From NCBI GenBank assembly GCA_964578835.1, contig CAZOEL010000084.1:1-28821 (forward strand): DNA of 28,821 nucleotides. The letters run 5' to 3'. Positions within the stretch are counted from its first letter, which is position 1; each line of letters starts with the position of its first letter. The notes under the pieces are model-generated. The model saw only the letters and a list, made by a program, of their open reading frames with translations, ran no database searches and was not told the origin of the DNA. The position numbers and the translations under genes are program-made. Source of the DNA: CAZOEL01 sp964578835. Its GTDB lineage: Bacteria; Desulfobacterota; Syntrophobacteria; Syntrophobacterales; Syntrophobacteraceae. Shown here piece by piece: positions 15,273 through 22,337 of this stretch.

Positions 15273-16826
15273 ATGAAACGAAACAGGCCCTTAATGGCAG
15301 CGCTCTTTGCAGTCGCCGTCTTGTTCATGACGACAGCGGCAAATGCGGATCAACCAAAGTATGTATTCTTCTTCCTGGGCGATGGCATGGCAAACTCGCA
15401 GATACAGGCAACCGAAGCCTATCTCACGACTTTAAACGGTGGAAGCGCAACGCTGGCCGAAGATCTGTTGAAGGATGAAAATCGGCTCAATATGAGCAAA
15501 ATGCCCATCCAAGGCATGCAGACCACCTTCGATTCTTTTGCCTTGATGACCGACTCGGCTTCCGCGGGAACGGCATTCGCCTGCGGGATCAAGACCGTAA
15601 GCGGTACGATCGGCATGGACAACACCAAAACCATCAGCTACAAAAGCATTGCGCAACTCGCTCACGAAAGCGGTAAAAAGGTGGGCATCATCTCCAGCGT
15701 GTCGCTCGATCACGCAACGCCCGCCTCCTATTACGCCAGCATAGACAACCGGGGCAACATGAACAATATCGCCTCTCAAATGGCCGCAACCGGTTACGAG
15801 TTTTTTGGAGGCGGAGGGTTGGCTTCCCCTAAGGGTCCGGCCCGCAATGGAGACACGAGCAATGATGTCTGGCGGTTGCTGTCGGACAATGGTTACACCG
15901 TGCTCAACGACAGAGCCTCTATAATGGCCCTGAAGACAAAGCCGAAAGACAAAGTCGTCTGCATCAACCCCTGGCTGCAGGATTCAGCTGCGATGCCCTA
16001 TGATATCGACCGAAGGCTCAAAGATGCCGACGACCCCAATAATCCGAATCGTAACCTTTCTTTGGCGGAGATGACCGAAGTAGCGATTGCAACCCTTGAC
16101 TCCAGGCGGAGCAAAGGATTTTTCATCATGGTGGAGGGCGGCAAAATCGACTGGGCCTGCCACGCAAATGACGCCATGGCCGCCATCGGAGACACGATCG
16201 ACTTCGACAACGCCGTAGGAGTGGCTCTGGCGTTCCTCAAGAAGCATCCAAGGGAAACGTTGATCGTGGTCACGGGCGATCACGAAACCGGCGGCATGAC
16301 GATTGGCCATGCAACCACCGGATATACAGCCTATTACGACCGGCTGCTCGGACAGAAAAACAGCTTCACCTACTTTTCACAGAATCAGTGGCCCGAGCAC
16401 AAGAACGCTTACAAGAGCAGCGTTTGCCCAAACTGGACGAATTCCGACAATCTTGCGACCAACCAGGACATGCTCGACCTGATGAAGAATAGCTTCGGCC
16501 TCAACTGGAGCGATCTCAACGCCTATCAGAAGGCGAAGCTCGAGGACGCTTACGACAAATCCCTGTGCGGCCAAAACGACAACATCCCAGATGAAAACAC
16601 GCTGCTCTACGGCTCCTATGAACCGATAATAGTCACCATCACGCATGTCTTAAACGAACGGGCAAGCGTGGGCTGGACTTCCTACTCGCACACGGGAGTC
16701 CCGGTTCCTGTTTATGCCCAGGGCAGGGAAGCCTTATACTTTGGCGGATTTTACGACAACACGGACATCGCCAAGCGTCTTGCGGCGGTGATGGGAATTC
16801 GCGCAAGCCTCCCCGTTGTCAAATAG
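15273..16826 (+). CDS. Alkaline phosphatase (PhoA superfamily), exported
   Basis: A periplasmic phosphomonoesterase that frees phosphate from organic esters. The 517-residue product has a signal peptide ending near ANADQ (residue 26). Core motifs of the family are present: FFLGDGM with metal ligand Asp37; TDSASAGTAFACG (93-105) with nucleophile Ser95; SLDHATPAS; VEGGKIDWACHAND, carrying metal ligands; TGDHETGG; and SYSHTGVPVPVYAQG with the C-terminal metal-binding His. It is about 45 residues longer than E. coli PhoA, mainly through an insertion before the last motif. AAGGAG lies eight bases before the ATG. A Pho-box-like array precedes it and a good intrinsic terminator follows (16851), so it is probably a single-gene, phosphate-starvation-induced unit. 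Confidence 0.94.
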   Translation: MKRNRPLMAALFAVAVLFMTTAANADQPKYVFFFLGDGMANSQIQATEAYLTTLNGGSATLAEDLLKDENRLNMSKMPIQGMQTTFDSFALMTDSASAGTAFACGIKTVSGTIGMDNTKTISYKSIAQLAHESGKKVGIISSVSLDHATPASYYASIDNRGNMNNIASQMAATGYEFFGGGGLASPKGPARNGDTSNDVWRLLSDNGYTVLNDRASIMALKTKPKDKVVCINPWLQDSAAMPYDIDRRLKDADDPNNPNRNLSLAEMTEVAIATLDSRRSKGFFIMVEGGKIDWACHANDAMAAIGDTIDFDNAVGVALAFLKKHPRETLIVVTGDHETGGMTIGHATTGYTAYYDRLLGQKNSFTYFSQNQWPEHKNAYKSSVCPNWTNSDNLATNQDMLDLMKNSFGLNWSDLNAYQKAKLEDAYDKSLCGQNDNIPDENTLLYGSYEPIIVTITHVLNERASVGWTSYSHTGVPVPVYAQGREALYFGGFYDNTDIAKRLAAVMGIRASLPVVK

Positions 16827-16850
16827 TAGTTGAACTCCACTCGATCAAGC

Positions 16851-16886
16851 AACGGCGCCTCAGAATTGACGGCGCCGTTTTCTTTC
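16851..16886 (+). terminator. Intrinsic terminator of the alkaline phosphatase gene
   Basis: AACGGCGCC (16851-16859) pairs with GGCGCCGTT (16871-16879), followed by TTTCTTTC. It lies 25 bases after the stop codon. Confidence 0.85.
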
Positions 16887-16909
16887 CTCACTCGAATTGG
16901 ATTAATCAC

Positions 16910-18157
16910 ATGAGCAACAATCGTCGCGAGTGGATCTTCTCTCTTATAATCGCCGGCATCTGCGTCGCTCTTGCGTTCGTGGAAGTGGTGCGCATACCTC
17001 AGGCGCCGAGCGGAATACGGAGCCGGGCTCTTGTCACGGATGTGGACAACAGCCGCGTGCGGGTGAATCTGATTGTCAAAACTAACGCTCAATACTTGAC
17101 CGTACGGCTTTTGGACGGCCCTCATGAAGGGGAGGATCTAGCGGTCGTAAACATGCTGACTGGCAAGATGGAGCTGGACGAGTTTTATGAAGAGGGCAAG
17201 GTCATCCTGGTGGAATACAGCGCGCCTGAGGGCAAGCCGGCCAATGCGGTGGCGCGCGGCTACTATCGACTGCGGCTTCAGCTCGTATTGATCGCCACAT
17301 TCACCGTGCTGCTTCTGGCGGTGGCGGGAGTGACGGGATTGAAGGCGGCCCTGTCGTTTATTTTCGCCGCCATGGTGCTCTGGAAGCTCTTTTTTCCGCT
17401 GCTCCTGATCGGTTTTCCTCCTCTATCCACAGGCCTCGGGATTGTTGCGCTGCTCATATGCGTGATCTGCTTTTCCGTAGGCGGCCTGACCCGCCTTGGG
17501 GCAGCATCGTTCCTTGGCTCGATGCTCGGCGTTCTGCTCACATGCGGACTCGCGGCATGGTTCACGCACATGTTCAGGCTTCACGGCGCCATCCGACCTT
17601 TTGCCGAAATGCTTCTTTACTCGGGTTACTACGATCTGCGGCTGACCGATATCTTCATCGCCAGCATCTGCATTGCCTGCTCCGGCGCTGTCATGGACCT
17701 GGCCATGGACATTGCGGCAACCATGCACGAGATCAAGCTTCGACATCCCGAAATAGGCATGCTGGAGCACATGCGATCCGGACTGCGCGTCGGGCGCGCC
17801 GTAGTCGGGACAATGACGACCACGCTCCTTTTAGCCTACTCCGGGAGTCATATCACCATGTTCATGGTGTTTCTGGCCAAGGGACTCCCTGCCGAAAACC
17901 TCATGAATGCGCCGTTCGTCGCCGCCGAAGTGCTCAACATCCTGGTGGGCAGCTTCGGGGTCGTCACTGTCGCTCCTTTCACTGTGTTGACGGCCGGTTT
18001 CCTATACCGGTTCAGTGAAATTGCGCAAACCCGACGCGAGCGCCGCCAAACAGATGAACCCGCCGCCAACCGGAAAAACCAAGGCGATGAGCCTTTGCTA
18101 TCTTTCCCCTACCCGCTGAATCCGGCGCAGAAAGACCAAAATGAAGCGACGGGATAA
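16910..18157 (+). CDS. YibE/F-family integral membrane protein
   Basis: The 415-residue inner-membrane protein belongs to the YibE/YibF family, whose function is not established. One N-terminal membrane segment (about 9-27) is followed by an extracytoplasmic domain (30-115, including VKTNAQYLTVRLLDGPHEGE). About seven or eight further hydrophobic segments follow between 122 and 375. Family-typical polar stretches in the second half are ACSGAVMDLAMDIAATMHEI and GRAVVGTMTTTLLLAYSGSH. The C-terminal 45 residues are hydrophilic and probably cytoplasmic. The ribosome site is weak (GGAT at -10). It starts 83 bases after the phosphatase, but the terminator between them suggests separate transcription. 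Confidence 0.88.
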   Translation: MSNNRREWIFSLIIAGICVALAFVEVVRIPQAPSGIRSRALVTDVDNSRVRVNLIVKTNAQYLTVRLLDGPHEGEDLAVVNMLTGKMELDEFYEEGKVILVEYSAPEGKPANAVARGYYRLRLQLVLIATFTVLLLAVAGVTGLKAALSFIFAAMVLWKLFFPLLLIGFPPLSTGLGIVALLICVICFSVGGLTRLGAASFLGSMLGVLLTCGLAAWFTHMFRLHGAIRPFAEMLLYSGYYDLRLTDIFIASICIACSGAVMDLAMDIAATMHEIKLRHPEIGMLEHMRSGLRVGRAVVGTMTTTLLLAYSGSHITMFMVFLAKGLPAENLMNAPFVAAEVLNILVGSFGVVTVAPFTVLTAGFLYRFSEIAQTRRERRQTDEPAANRKNQGDEPLLSFPYPLNPAQKDQNEATG

Positions 18158-18275
18158 CCCATGCGTGTAAGCCTGTCCGCTAATTCTGCAAGGAACCAAA
18201 AGATAAAACGCGGATAGGCGAACGGGCGCATTTGTAAAAGGGGGGTAAGGCATCGAGGAAAAGAATCAAAGCCTC

Positions 18276-18469
18276 AGCCCCGAAGGGGCGCAACATCATA
18301 GCCCAGGGCAACGCCCTGGGTGTGGGGAAGATCACCCTCATCTTAAAGCCCTGAAGGGGCGGAATATCTAGAGAGTGGTTGTCCCGCCCCTTCAGGGCTA
18401 CGAGAATACTGCGGGATCTCTATACCCAGGGCGTTGCCCTGGGCTATGATGTTGCGCCCCTTCGGGGCT
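18276..18469. repeat. Cloverleaf-like palindrome with perfect 46-bp arms
   Basis: Arm 18276-18321 is the exact reverse complement of 18424-18469. The centre is 102 bases and contains AGCCCTGAAGGGGCGG paired with CCGCCCCTTCAGGGCT; each arm also folds on itself (GCCCAGGGC / GCCCTGGG). Geometry matches 12884-13077, while base pairs differ in a compensated way. It fills the space between the YibE/F and arsenate reductase genes. The unrelated flanks, 18158-18275 and 18470-18533, show nothing else. Confidence 0.9.
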
Positions 18470-18533
18470 TCGGGGCTATCCTTTTACCCCGTTTCGGCCA
18501 ATGCGCCCTAGGCGAACCGGGCTGAGCGGATCA

Positions 18534-18562
18534 AGGCGGGACGCTATTGCCGCGTCCCGCCT
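18534..18562 (-). terminator. Hairpin across the arsC stop codon
   Basis: AGGCGGGACGC (18534-18544) pairs perfectly with GCGTCCCGCCT (18552-18562), with a 7-base loop holding the TAG stop of the minus-strand gene. The stem is strong, but on the minus strand no T-tract follows, so termination is uncertain. Confidence 0.5.
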
Positions 18563-18993
18563 CCTCGACCTACGGATTCAACGAATTCTTCAAGTCGCAC
18601 CTTGATCTCCTCTCGAATTTTCCTCGTTTTTTCAAGCTTTTCTTCTTCACTTCCCTCAGGGCTCGAAGGGTCTTCGAAGCTCCAATGGATTCTCCTAGTA
18701 AACCTGGGAAAGATCGGGCATTGCTCTGCAGTGGCCTCATCACAGACAGTGATGACGAAATCGAACAGCCTGCCATTTCGGTAGAGATCGAATGCGCTCT
18801 TAGTTGGTTTGTTCGAGATATCGACTCCAATCTCCTGCATGGCTTTTACAGCCAGGGGATTAAGCTTCCCGGGCTTGATCCCCGCGCTTTCAGCCTCAAA
18901 TCGGTCTTCAGCGATCATGTTCAAAAACGCCTGAGCCATCTGGCTCCTGGCGCTGTTGTGACGGCATACGAATAGAACCCTTATCTTCTCCAT
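18544..18993 (-). CDS. arsC: Arsenate reductase / low-molecular-weight phosphatase family protein
   Basis: The 149-residue cytoplasmic protein has the P-loop C10-RHNSARSQMAQAF at its N-terminus, the signature of the LMW protein tyrosine phosphatase fold. Two further cysteines, C84 and C92 (VITVCDEATAEQCPIFP), sit where thioredoxin-coupled ArsC enzymes carry their C82-C89 redox pair, and WSFEDPSSPEG supplies the family's DP motif. Arsenate reduction to arsenite is therefore more likely than tyrosine phosphatase activity. The spacing between the redox cysteines is one residue longer than in the Bacillus/Staphylococcus enzyme. The tail (120-149) is highly charged. AGGAGG lies nine bases before the ATG. 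No arsR or arsenite exporter is adjacent, but repeated operator-like sequence lies upstream. Confidence 0.9.
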   Translation of the reverse strand: MEKIRVLFVCRHNSARSQMAQAFLNMIAEDRFEAESAGIKPGKLNPLAVKAMQEIGVDISNKPTKSAFDLYRNGRLFDFVITVCDEATAEQCPIFPRFTRRIHWSFEDPSSPEGSEEEKLEKTRKIREEIKVRLEEFVESVGRGGGTRQ

Positions 18994-19017
18994 ATCAAGC
19001 GCCTCCTAATAATGATG

Positions 19018-19076
19018 TTGATACATCAATGAGTTTAGCAGCAACAAAGAGGCGCTTTGTTACATCAATGTTACAA
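19018..19076 (-). promoter_or_regulatory. Operator-like repeats upstream of arsC
   Basis: TTGATACATCAA (19018-19029) has inverted TTGAT/ATCAA arms. The 10-mer TACATCAATG occurs at 19022-19031 and again at 19061-19070, about 30-80 bases upstream of arsC. ArsR-family repressors often bind ATCAA/TTGAT-type inverted sites. No regulator gene is nearby, so this is only a candidate. Confidence 0.35.
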
Positions 19077-19124
19077 TTGTGCGTCATTTGAATGTATTAG
19101 AAGGAGGTTCGGGTTGCATTATAA

Positions 19125-19280
19125 TTGCGACCAACGACAGCGCGCAACGATGCGAGAGTCGCGGCTCAGGAAGCTGTGAATACATGGAGCGCCGGTTTGT
19201 TCGGATCGGCGTCAACCGCATTTGGATATCTCATCGCGCCGGGAAAAGCTTTGCGTAGTTTTTCCTCATTATGATATCTA
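19125..19280. other. Possible coding remnants next to a family B element
   Basis: A plus-strand frame from 19125 to 19274 (NDARVAAQEAVNTWSAGLFG, then APGKALRSFSSL) and a minus-strand frame that runs out of the element at 19281 (EEKLRKAFPGAMRYPNAVDA) both look better than random. Neither has a usable start, and I recognise neither. At most one can be genuine; a gene broken by the element at 19281 would explain the minus-strand one. Confidence 0.2.
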
Positions 19281-19448
19281 AGGCAACTCACAACAAATAA
19301 CCTACCAGGAAGAGGGGTTCTGTCATTCCGGCATGGTTTTGGCCGGAATCCAGCCCCGCGAAAAAACGGGATTCCGGCTTGAAGACTGCCGGAATGACGG
19401 TGGGTGTTTCTGAACCAATTTTGGTAGGTTATTTGTTGTGAGCTGCCT
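19281..19448. mobile_element. Family B MITE-like element, complete copy
   Basis: The 27-base termini 19281-19307 and 19422-19448 are inverted repeats with one mismatch (AGGCAACTCACAACAAATAA against its complement AGGCAGCTC and on). The 168-bp element has no reading frame of note. Its interior is a long imperfect hairpin of the TCATTCCGGCATG / CTGCCGGAATGACGG type, itself a common bacterial dispersed repeat. The right end is identical to 28771-28821 over at least 50 bases. It lies 63 bases before the iron-sulfur flavoprotein gene. Confidence 0.8.
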
Positions 19449-19511
19449 AAACTACAGCGTGGACATGACCGAAGACATTAACAGTGGGCTCAGATAATCG
19501 GAGGAGAAGAG

Positions 19512-20093
19512 ATGAAAGCAGTAGCAATAAATGGAAGTCCGAGGAAGGGTGGAAACACTGAAATTCTGCTCAAGAAAGTCTTGGAGTCGCTTGAGTCTTC
19601 AGGATGGACAACGGAGCTCATTCAGGTTGGAGGGAAACACATACGAGGATGCGTTGCCTGCTATAAGTGCTTCGAGAACAAGGATATGAAATGTTTTAGA
19701 AAAGACGATATCTTCAACGACTGCATGGAAAAGCTTCTGGAGGCTGACGCCATGATTTTTGGCTCTCCTACCTATTTTACCGATGTGAGCGCCGAGCTCA
19801 AGGCTCTTATCGACAGAGCTGGTTTGGTTTCTTTGGCGAATGACAAAGCCTTTCGCAGAAAGATCGGGGCCGCTGTCGTCGCGGTGAGAAGAGGCGGCGC
19901 CACACATGTGTTCGACACGATCAATCATATGTTCCTTATGTCAGGAATGATCATCCCTGGCTCCATCTACTGGAACATGGGTATAGGCCGCGAAAAGGGC
20001 GAGGTTCTCAATGACGAGGAAGGGTTGATGAATATGCAGGATCTCGGTGAGACCATCGCCTGGCTCGGTAAGGCCATCAAATCCAATCCCTGA
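19512..20093 (+). CDS. Iron-sulfur flavoprotein, NADPH-dependent FMN reductase family
   Basis: The 193-residue cytoplasmic redox protein has a flavodoxin-like fold. The N-terminus MKAVAINGSPRKGGNTEIL is the FMN phosphate-binding loop of the family, and GSPTYFTDVSAELKALIDR contributes to flavin binding. Between them the cysteines C47-VA-C50-YK-C53 and C61 form the compact C-x2-C-x2-C-x7-C motif of iron-sulfur flavoproteins (Isf), which bind a 4Fe-4S cluster and are implicated in dealing with O2 and peroxide in anaerobes. GGAGGAG lies close before the ATG. The gene appears monocistronic, with a hairpin after it at 20129. A family B element sits just upstream and may supply or disrupt promoter sequence. 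Confidence 0.9.
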   Translation: MKAVAINGSPRKGGNTEILLKKVLESLESSGWTTELIQVGGKHIRGCVACYKCFENKDMKCFRKDDIFNDCMEKLLEADAMIFGSPTYFTDVSAELKALIDRAGLVSLANDKAFRRKIGAAVVAVRRGGATHVFDTINHMFLMSGMIIPGSIYWNMGIGREKGEVLNDEEGLMNMQDLGETIAWLGKAIKSNP

Positions 20094-20128
20094 AATCCGT
20101 CTCTGCGCGTCTGAACGCTTGAATGAAT

Positions 20129-20160
20129 GGCGGCCTGAATCAATCCCGTCTAAGGCCGCC
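20129..20160 (+). terminator. Hairpin after the flavoprotein gene
   Basis: GGCGGCCT (20129-20136) pairs with AGGCCGCC (20153-20160) around a 16-base loop, about 35 bases after the stop. No T-tract follows. Confidence 0.35.
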
Positions 20161-20248
20161 TACTTGGTTCGCCGCTTTCGGATCAGTCTTCTTTCGACCA
20201 AAGCGCCATTCGCTTAGCCCCTTCCTCTTCGGGAATCTGGATCAGGGG

Positions 20249-20288
20249 CAAAAAGACCTTTTCTGGATTGCTGAGATCCAGAAAGGTC
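20249..20288 (-). terminator. Intrinsic terminator of the glcD-glcF-regulator operon
   Basis: Read on the minus strand, GACCTTTCTGGAT pairs with ATCCAGAAAAGGTC (20288-20276 with 20268-20255, one bulge), followed directly by TTTTTGCCCC. It lies just after the stop of the regulator gene at 20299. Confidence 0.85.
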
Positions 20289-20298
20289 GGAAATTCCA

Positions 20299-21036
20299 TT
20301 ACGACTGCGCTATTTGCACGGGGGAATTGATGCTCGCTCTCTTGAAGAAATCAAGCACATAGGTGATATGCTCCTTCATTGCGAGAAATCCTGCGTCCGG
20401 GTCGTGACGACGGATTGCATCGAAAATCTGGGCATGCTGATGCAGGATTCTGTCAAGGTTGAGAGGCTCCGTATAGAGATGCTGGAGATTTTCCTTGATC
20501 CCATAAAAAAGAAGATCGTAAAGGCTTTTCATGATGTGGATGTGCACGGTGTTGCGGGTCGCGTAAGCAATCGCCATGTGGAAGGTGATGTCTTCCTCAT
20601 GACCGAGATTTCCCTCCTTGATCGCCCGGGTCATTCCCGCCAGGCACTGTTCCAGCTCGCGGATATCCTCGTCAGTGGCGCGCCGCGCCGCGAGGGCTAC
20701 GGCGTTGCACTCGAGCCCCAGACGCACCTCGAGAAGATCTGTCAGGCTCGCATCCTGGCCCTTTATGAAGGCGGCAAGCGGATTGCTCCGGGAGCTGTCG
20801 GCCGCCTGCTTGACAAAAGTTCCCTGTCCCTGCCGGTTTTCAACCAATCCCAGAGCCATGAGCTTGTGAATCGCCTCCCGCACGGTGGGGCGGCTCACGC
20901 CAAGCGCTTCGGCCATCTCCCTCTCCGTCGTCAACTGCTCGCCGGGTTTGAAACGCCCCTTGAAGATGAGATCCCTCAATTGTTCGAAGACTTGATCTGA
21001 GACTCGTTTGGGCCTGATCGGCTTGAGCATGGTCAT
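20299..21036 (-). CDS. GntR-family transcriptional regulator, FadR/FCD subfamily (LldR-like)
   Basis: The 245-residue DNA-binding regulator probably controls the lactate genes. Residues 8-75 form a GntR winged helix-turn-helix (VSDQVFEQLRDLIFKG, TTEREMAEALGVSRPTVREA, and a wing ENRQGQGTFV). Residues 95-235 form a helical FCD ligand domain with the metal-binding acidic and His positions expected for small carboxylates (LLEVRLGLE, DITFHMAIA, HAQIFDAIRRHD). The ATG at 21036 overlaps the glcF stop in the arrangement ATGA, implying translational coupling; an ATG at 21030 with GAGG seven bases upstream is an alternative. It is last in the glcD-glcF operon, and FadR/LldR-type operators lie in that operon's promoter region, so autoregulation is likely. 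Lactate, glycolate or another hydroxy acid could be the ligand. Confidence 0.9.
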   Translation of the reverse strand: MTMLKPIRPKRVSDQVFEQLRDLIFKGRFKPGEQLTTEREMAEALGVSRPTVREAIHKLMALGLVENRQGQGTFVKQAADSSRSNPLAAFIKGQDASLTDLLEVRLGLECNAVALAARRATDEDIRELEQCLAGMTRAIKEGNLGHEEDITFHMAIAYATRNTVHIHIMKSLYDLLFYGIKENLQHLYTEPLNLDRILHQHAQIFDAIRRHDPDAGFLAMKEHITYVLDFFKRASINSPVQIAQS

Positions 21037-22337
21037 TCCTCTGTCAACGCTTCGGCATAGATTTCGATGGCGTGCTTCACTCGAACCCGGTCCCCGGCCT
21101 GAGAGAGCAGGTCCAGAAGCTGCAGCATGCAAGCCGGGCAACTGGTTGCAACGACTTCACACCCCGATCTTACAACATTCTCGCGCTTGTGTCTTCCAAT
21201 CGATGCGGAAAGATCGTAGTGCCGAACGTTGAAGCTTCCGCCGCAGCCACAGCAGCGGTCGGGCTCAGCCATTTCCTTGAACTGATAAAGGCGGTTGCGG
21301 CGGACGAGCAGGCGAGGCTGCGCGCTAACGCCAAGCGACTTCTTGAGATGACACGGATCGTGATAAGTGATGCCGAGGGCTCCATCGACCGCAGGCTCTA
21401 GGGCATCCGCAACTCTCACCTTATCCACCAGAAACTGGCTTATATCGAGGGTTCGCTCCGCCAGAGCCTTCACCCCGGCCGCCTCGGGCTCCGAGAGGCC
21501 CTGCGCCATGCTCGGCCAATGCTTTTTGATTGTAGCGGTACAGGTGGCGCACCCGGTCACCAGGTAATCAAAGGGCTCCGAGGTCAACTTTTGCAGGTTG
21601 TGGCGAACCAGCGTACTGAAAGCCGCCGCATCTCCCGAGGCGAGTGCTGGAATGCCGCAGCACCCTAAACCTTCGGCCAGGAAAATCCCGACGCCGTGGT
21701 GGTCGAGGGCGGCGAGCATCGCTTCAGCCACTTCGGGAAAGATTTTATCGACGAGACAGCCAACAAAAAGGCCGACGCGGAGGCCGGACTTGCCGGCAGG
21801 TTTATCGAGCGAGGTCACTCGTTGGTGAAACGGCTCGCGGGCAAGGCCTTTGACATGGCGCTCGCCGATAAGAGGCGAGAACAAACGGCCGCAGGAGGTT
21901 CCGAGTTGCTCGCTGGCAGGCTTCACAAAAACATTCTGAAGCGAGGCGCCCCATTCCATAAGCCTGTCGAAGAGAGCCGGATGCGCGAGCATTCCGCGAA
22001 AAAGTGTCTTCTTGAGGGGAGAAAGCCCTCGATAGCCGGCAAGAATGGCGCGAGCCTTCAGAAACAGATCCAACGCCTTGACGCCGCTTGGGCAGTTTGC
22101 GGCGCACGATCCGCAAAGCAGACATCGCATCAGCCGGTCGTTTACTCCCTCCGCGTCTTTGAGCATCTCACGGAGGATTCCATCGAGGAGCGCAAGCTTT
22201 CCACGGGCGACGTCCGACTCCCTCCCCGTTTCGGCAAAGACCGGGCAGACAGCCTGACACATTCCGCAGCGCATGCAGACCGCAAGCTGATCTTCCAGCT
22301 CCCGGACAAGCCCGGCCAGTTTTTTCATCTCGCTCAT
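21033..22337 (-). CDS. glcF: Glycolate/lactate oxidase iron-sulfur subunit GlcF
   Basis: The 434-residue partner of GlcD passes electrons from the flavin subunit to the quinone pool or another acceptor. Two 4Fe-4S motifs are near the N-terminus: C21-MR-C24-GM-C27-QAV-C31-P and C72-LL-C75-GS-C78-AAN-C82-P. Two CCG domains follow, marked by LGCCGIPALASGD and by DRCCGCGGSFNV. The ATG at 22337 shares its A with the TAA stop of glcD (TAATG), with GGAG just upstream. Longer in-frame starts lie inside glcD and are rejected. The C-terminus overlaps the regulator start by four bases. The protein is soluble and probably cytoplasmic or membrane-attached as a GlcDF complex. Confidence 0.93.
   Translation of the reverse strand: MSEMKKLAGLVRELEDQLAVCMRCGMCQAVCPVFAETGRESDVARGKLALLDGILREMLKDAEGVNDRLMRCLLCGSCAANCPSGVKALDLFLKARAILAGYRGLSPLKKTLFRGMLAHPALFDRLMEWGASLQNVFVKPASEQLGTSCGRLFSPLIGERHVKGLAREPFHQRVTSLDKPAGKSGLRVGLFVGCLVDKIFPEVAEAMLAALDHHGVGIFLAEGLGCCGIPALASGDAAAFSTLVRHNLQKLTSEPFDYLVTGCATCTATIKKHWPSMAQGLSEPEAAGVKALAERTLDISQFLVDKVRVADALEPAVDGALGITYHDPCHLKKSLGVSAQPRLLVRRNRLYQFKEMAEPDRCCGCGGSFNVRHYDLSASIGRHKRENVVRSGCEVVATSCPACMLQLLDLLSQAGDRVRVKHAIEIYAEALTEE

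Noticed and set aside
18276..18469. CRISPR-like repetition of GCCCTGAAGGGGC units
   Set aside because: The repeats are inverted arms of one palindrome, not direct repeats with unique spacers; no cas gene is present.
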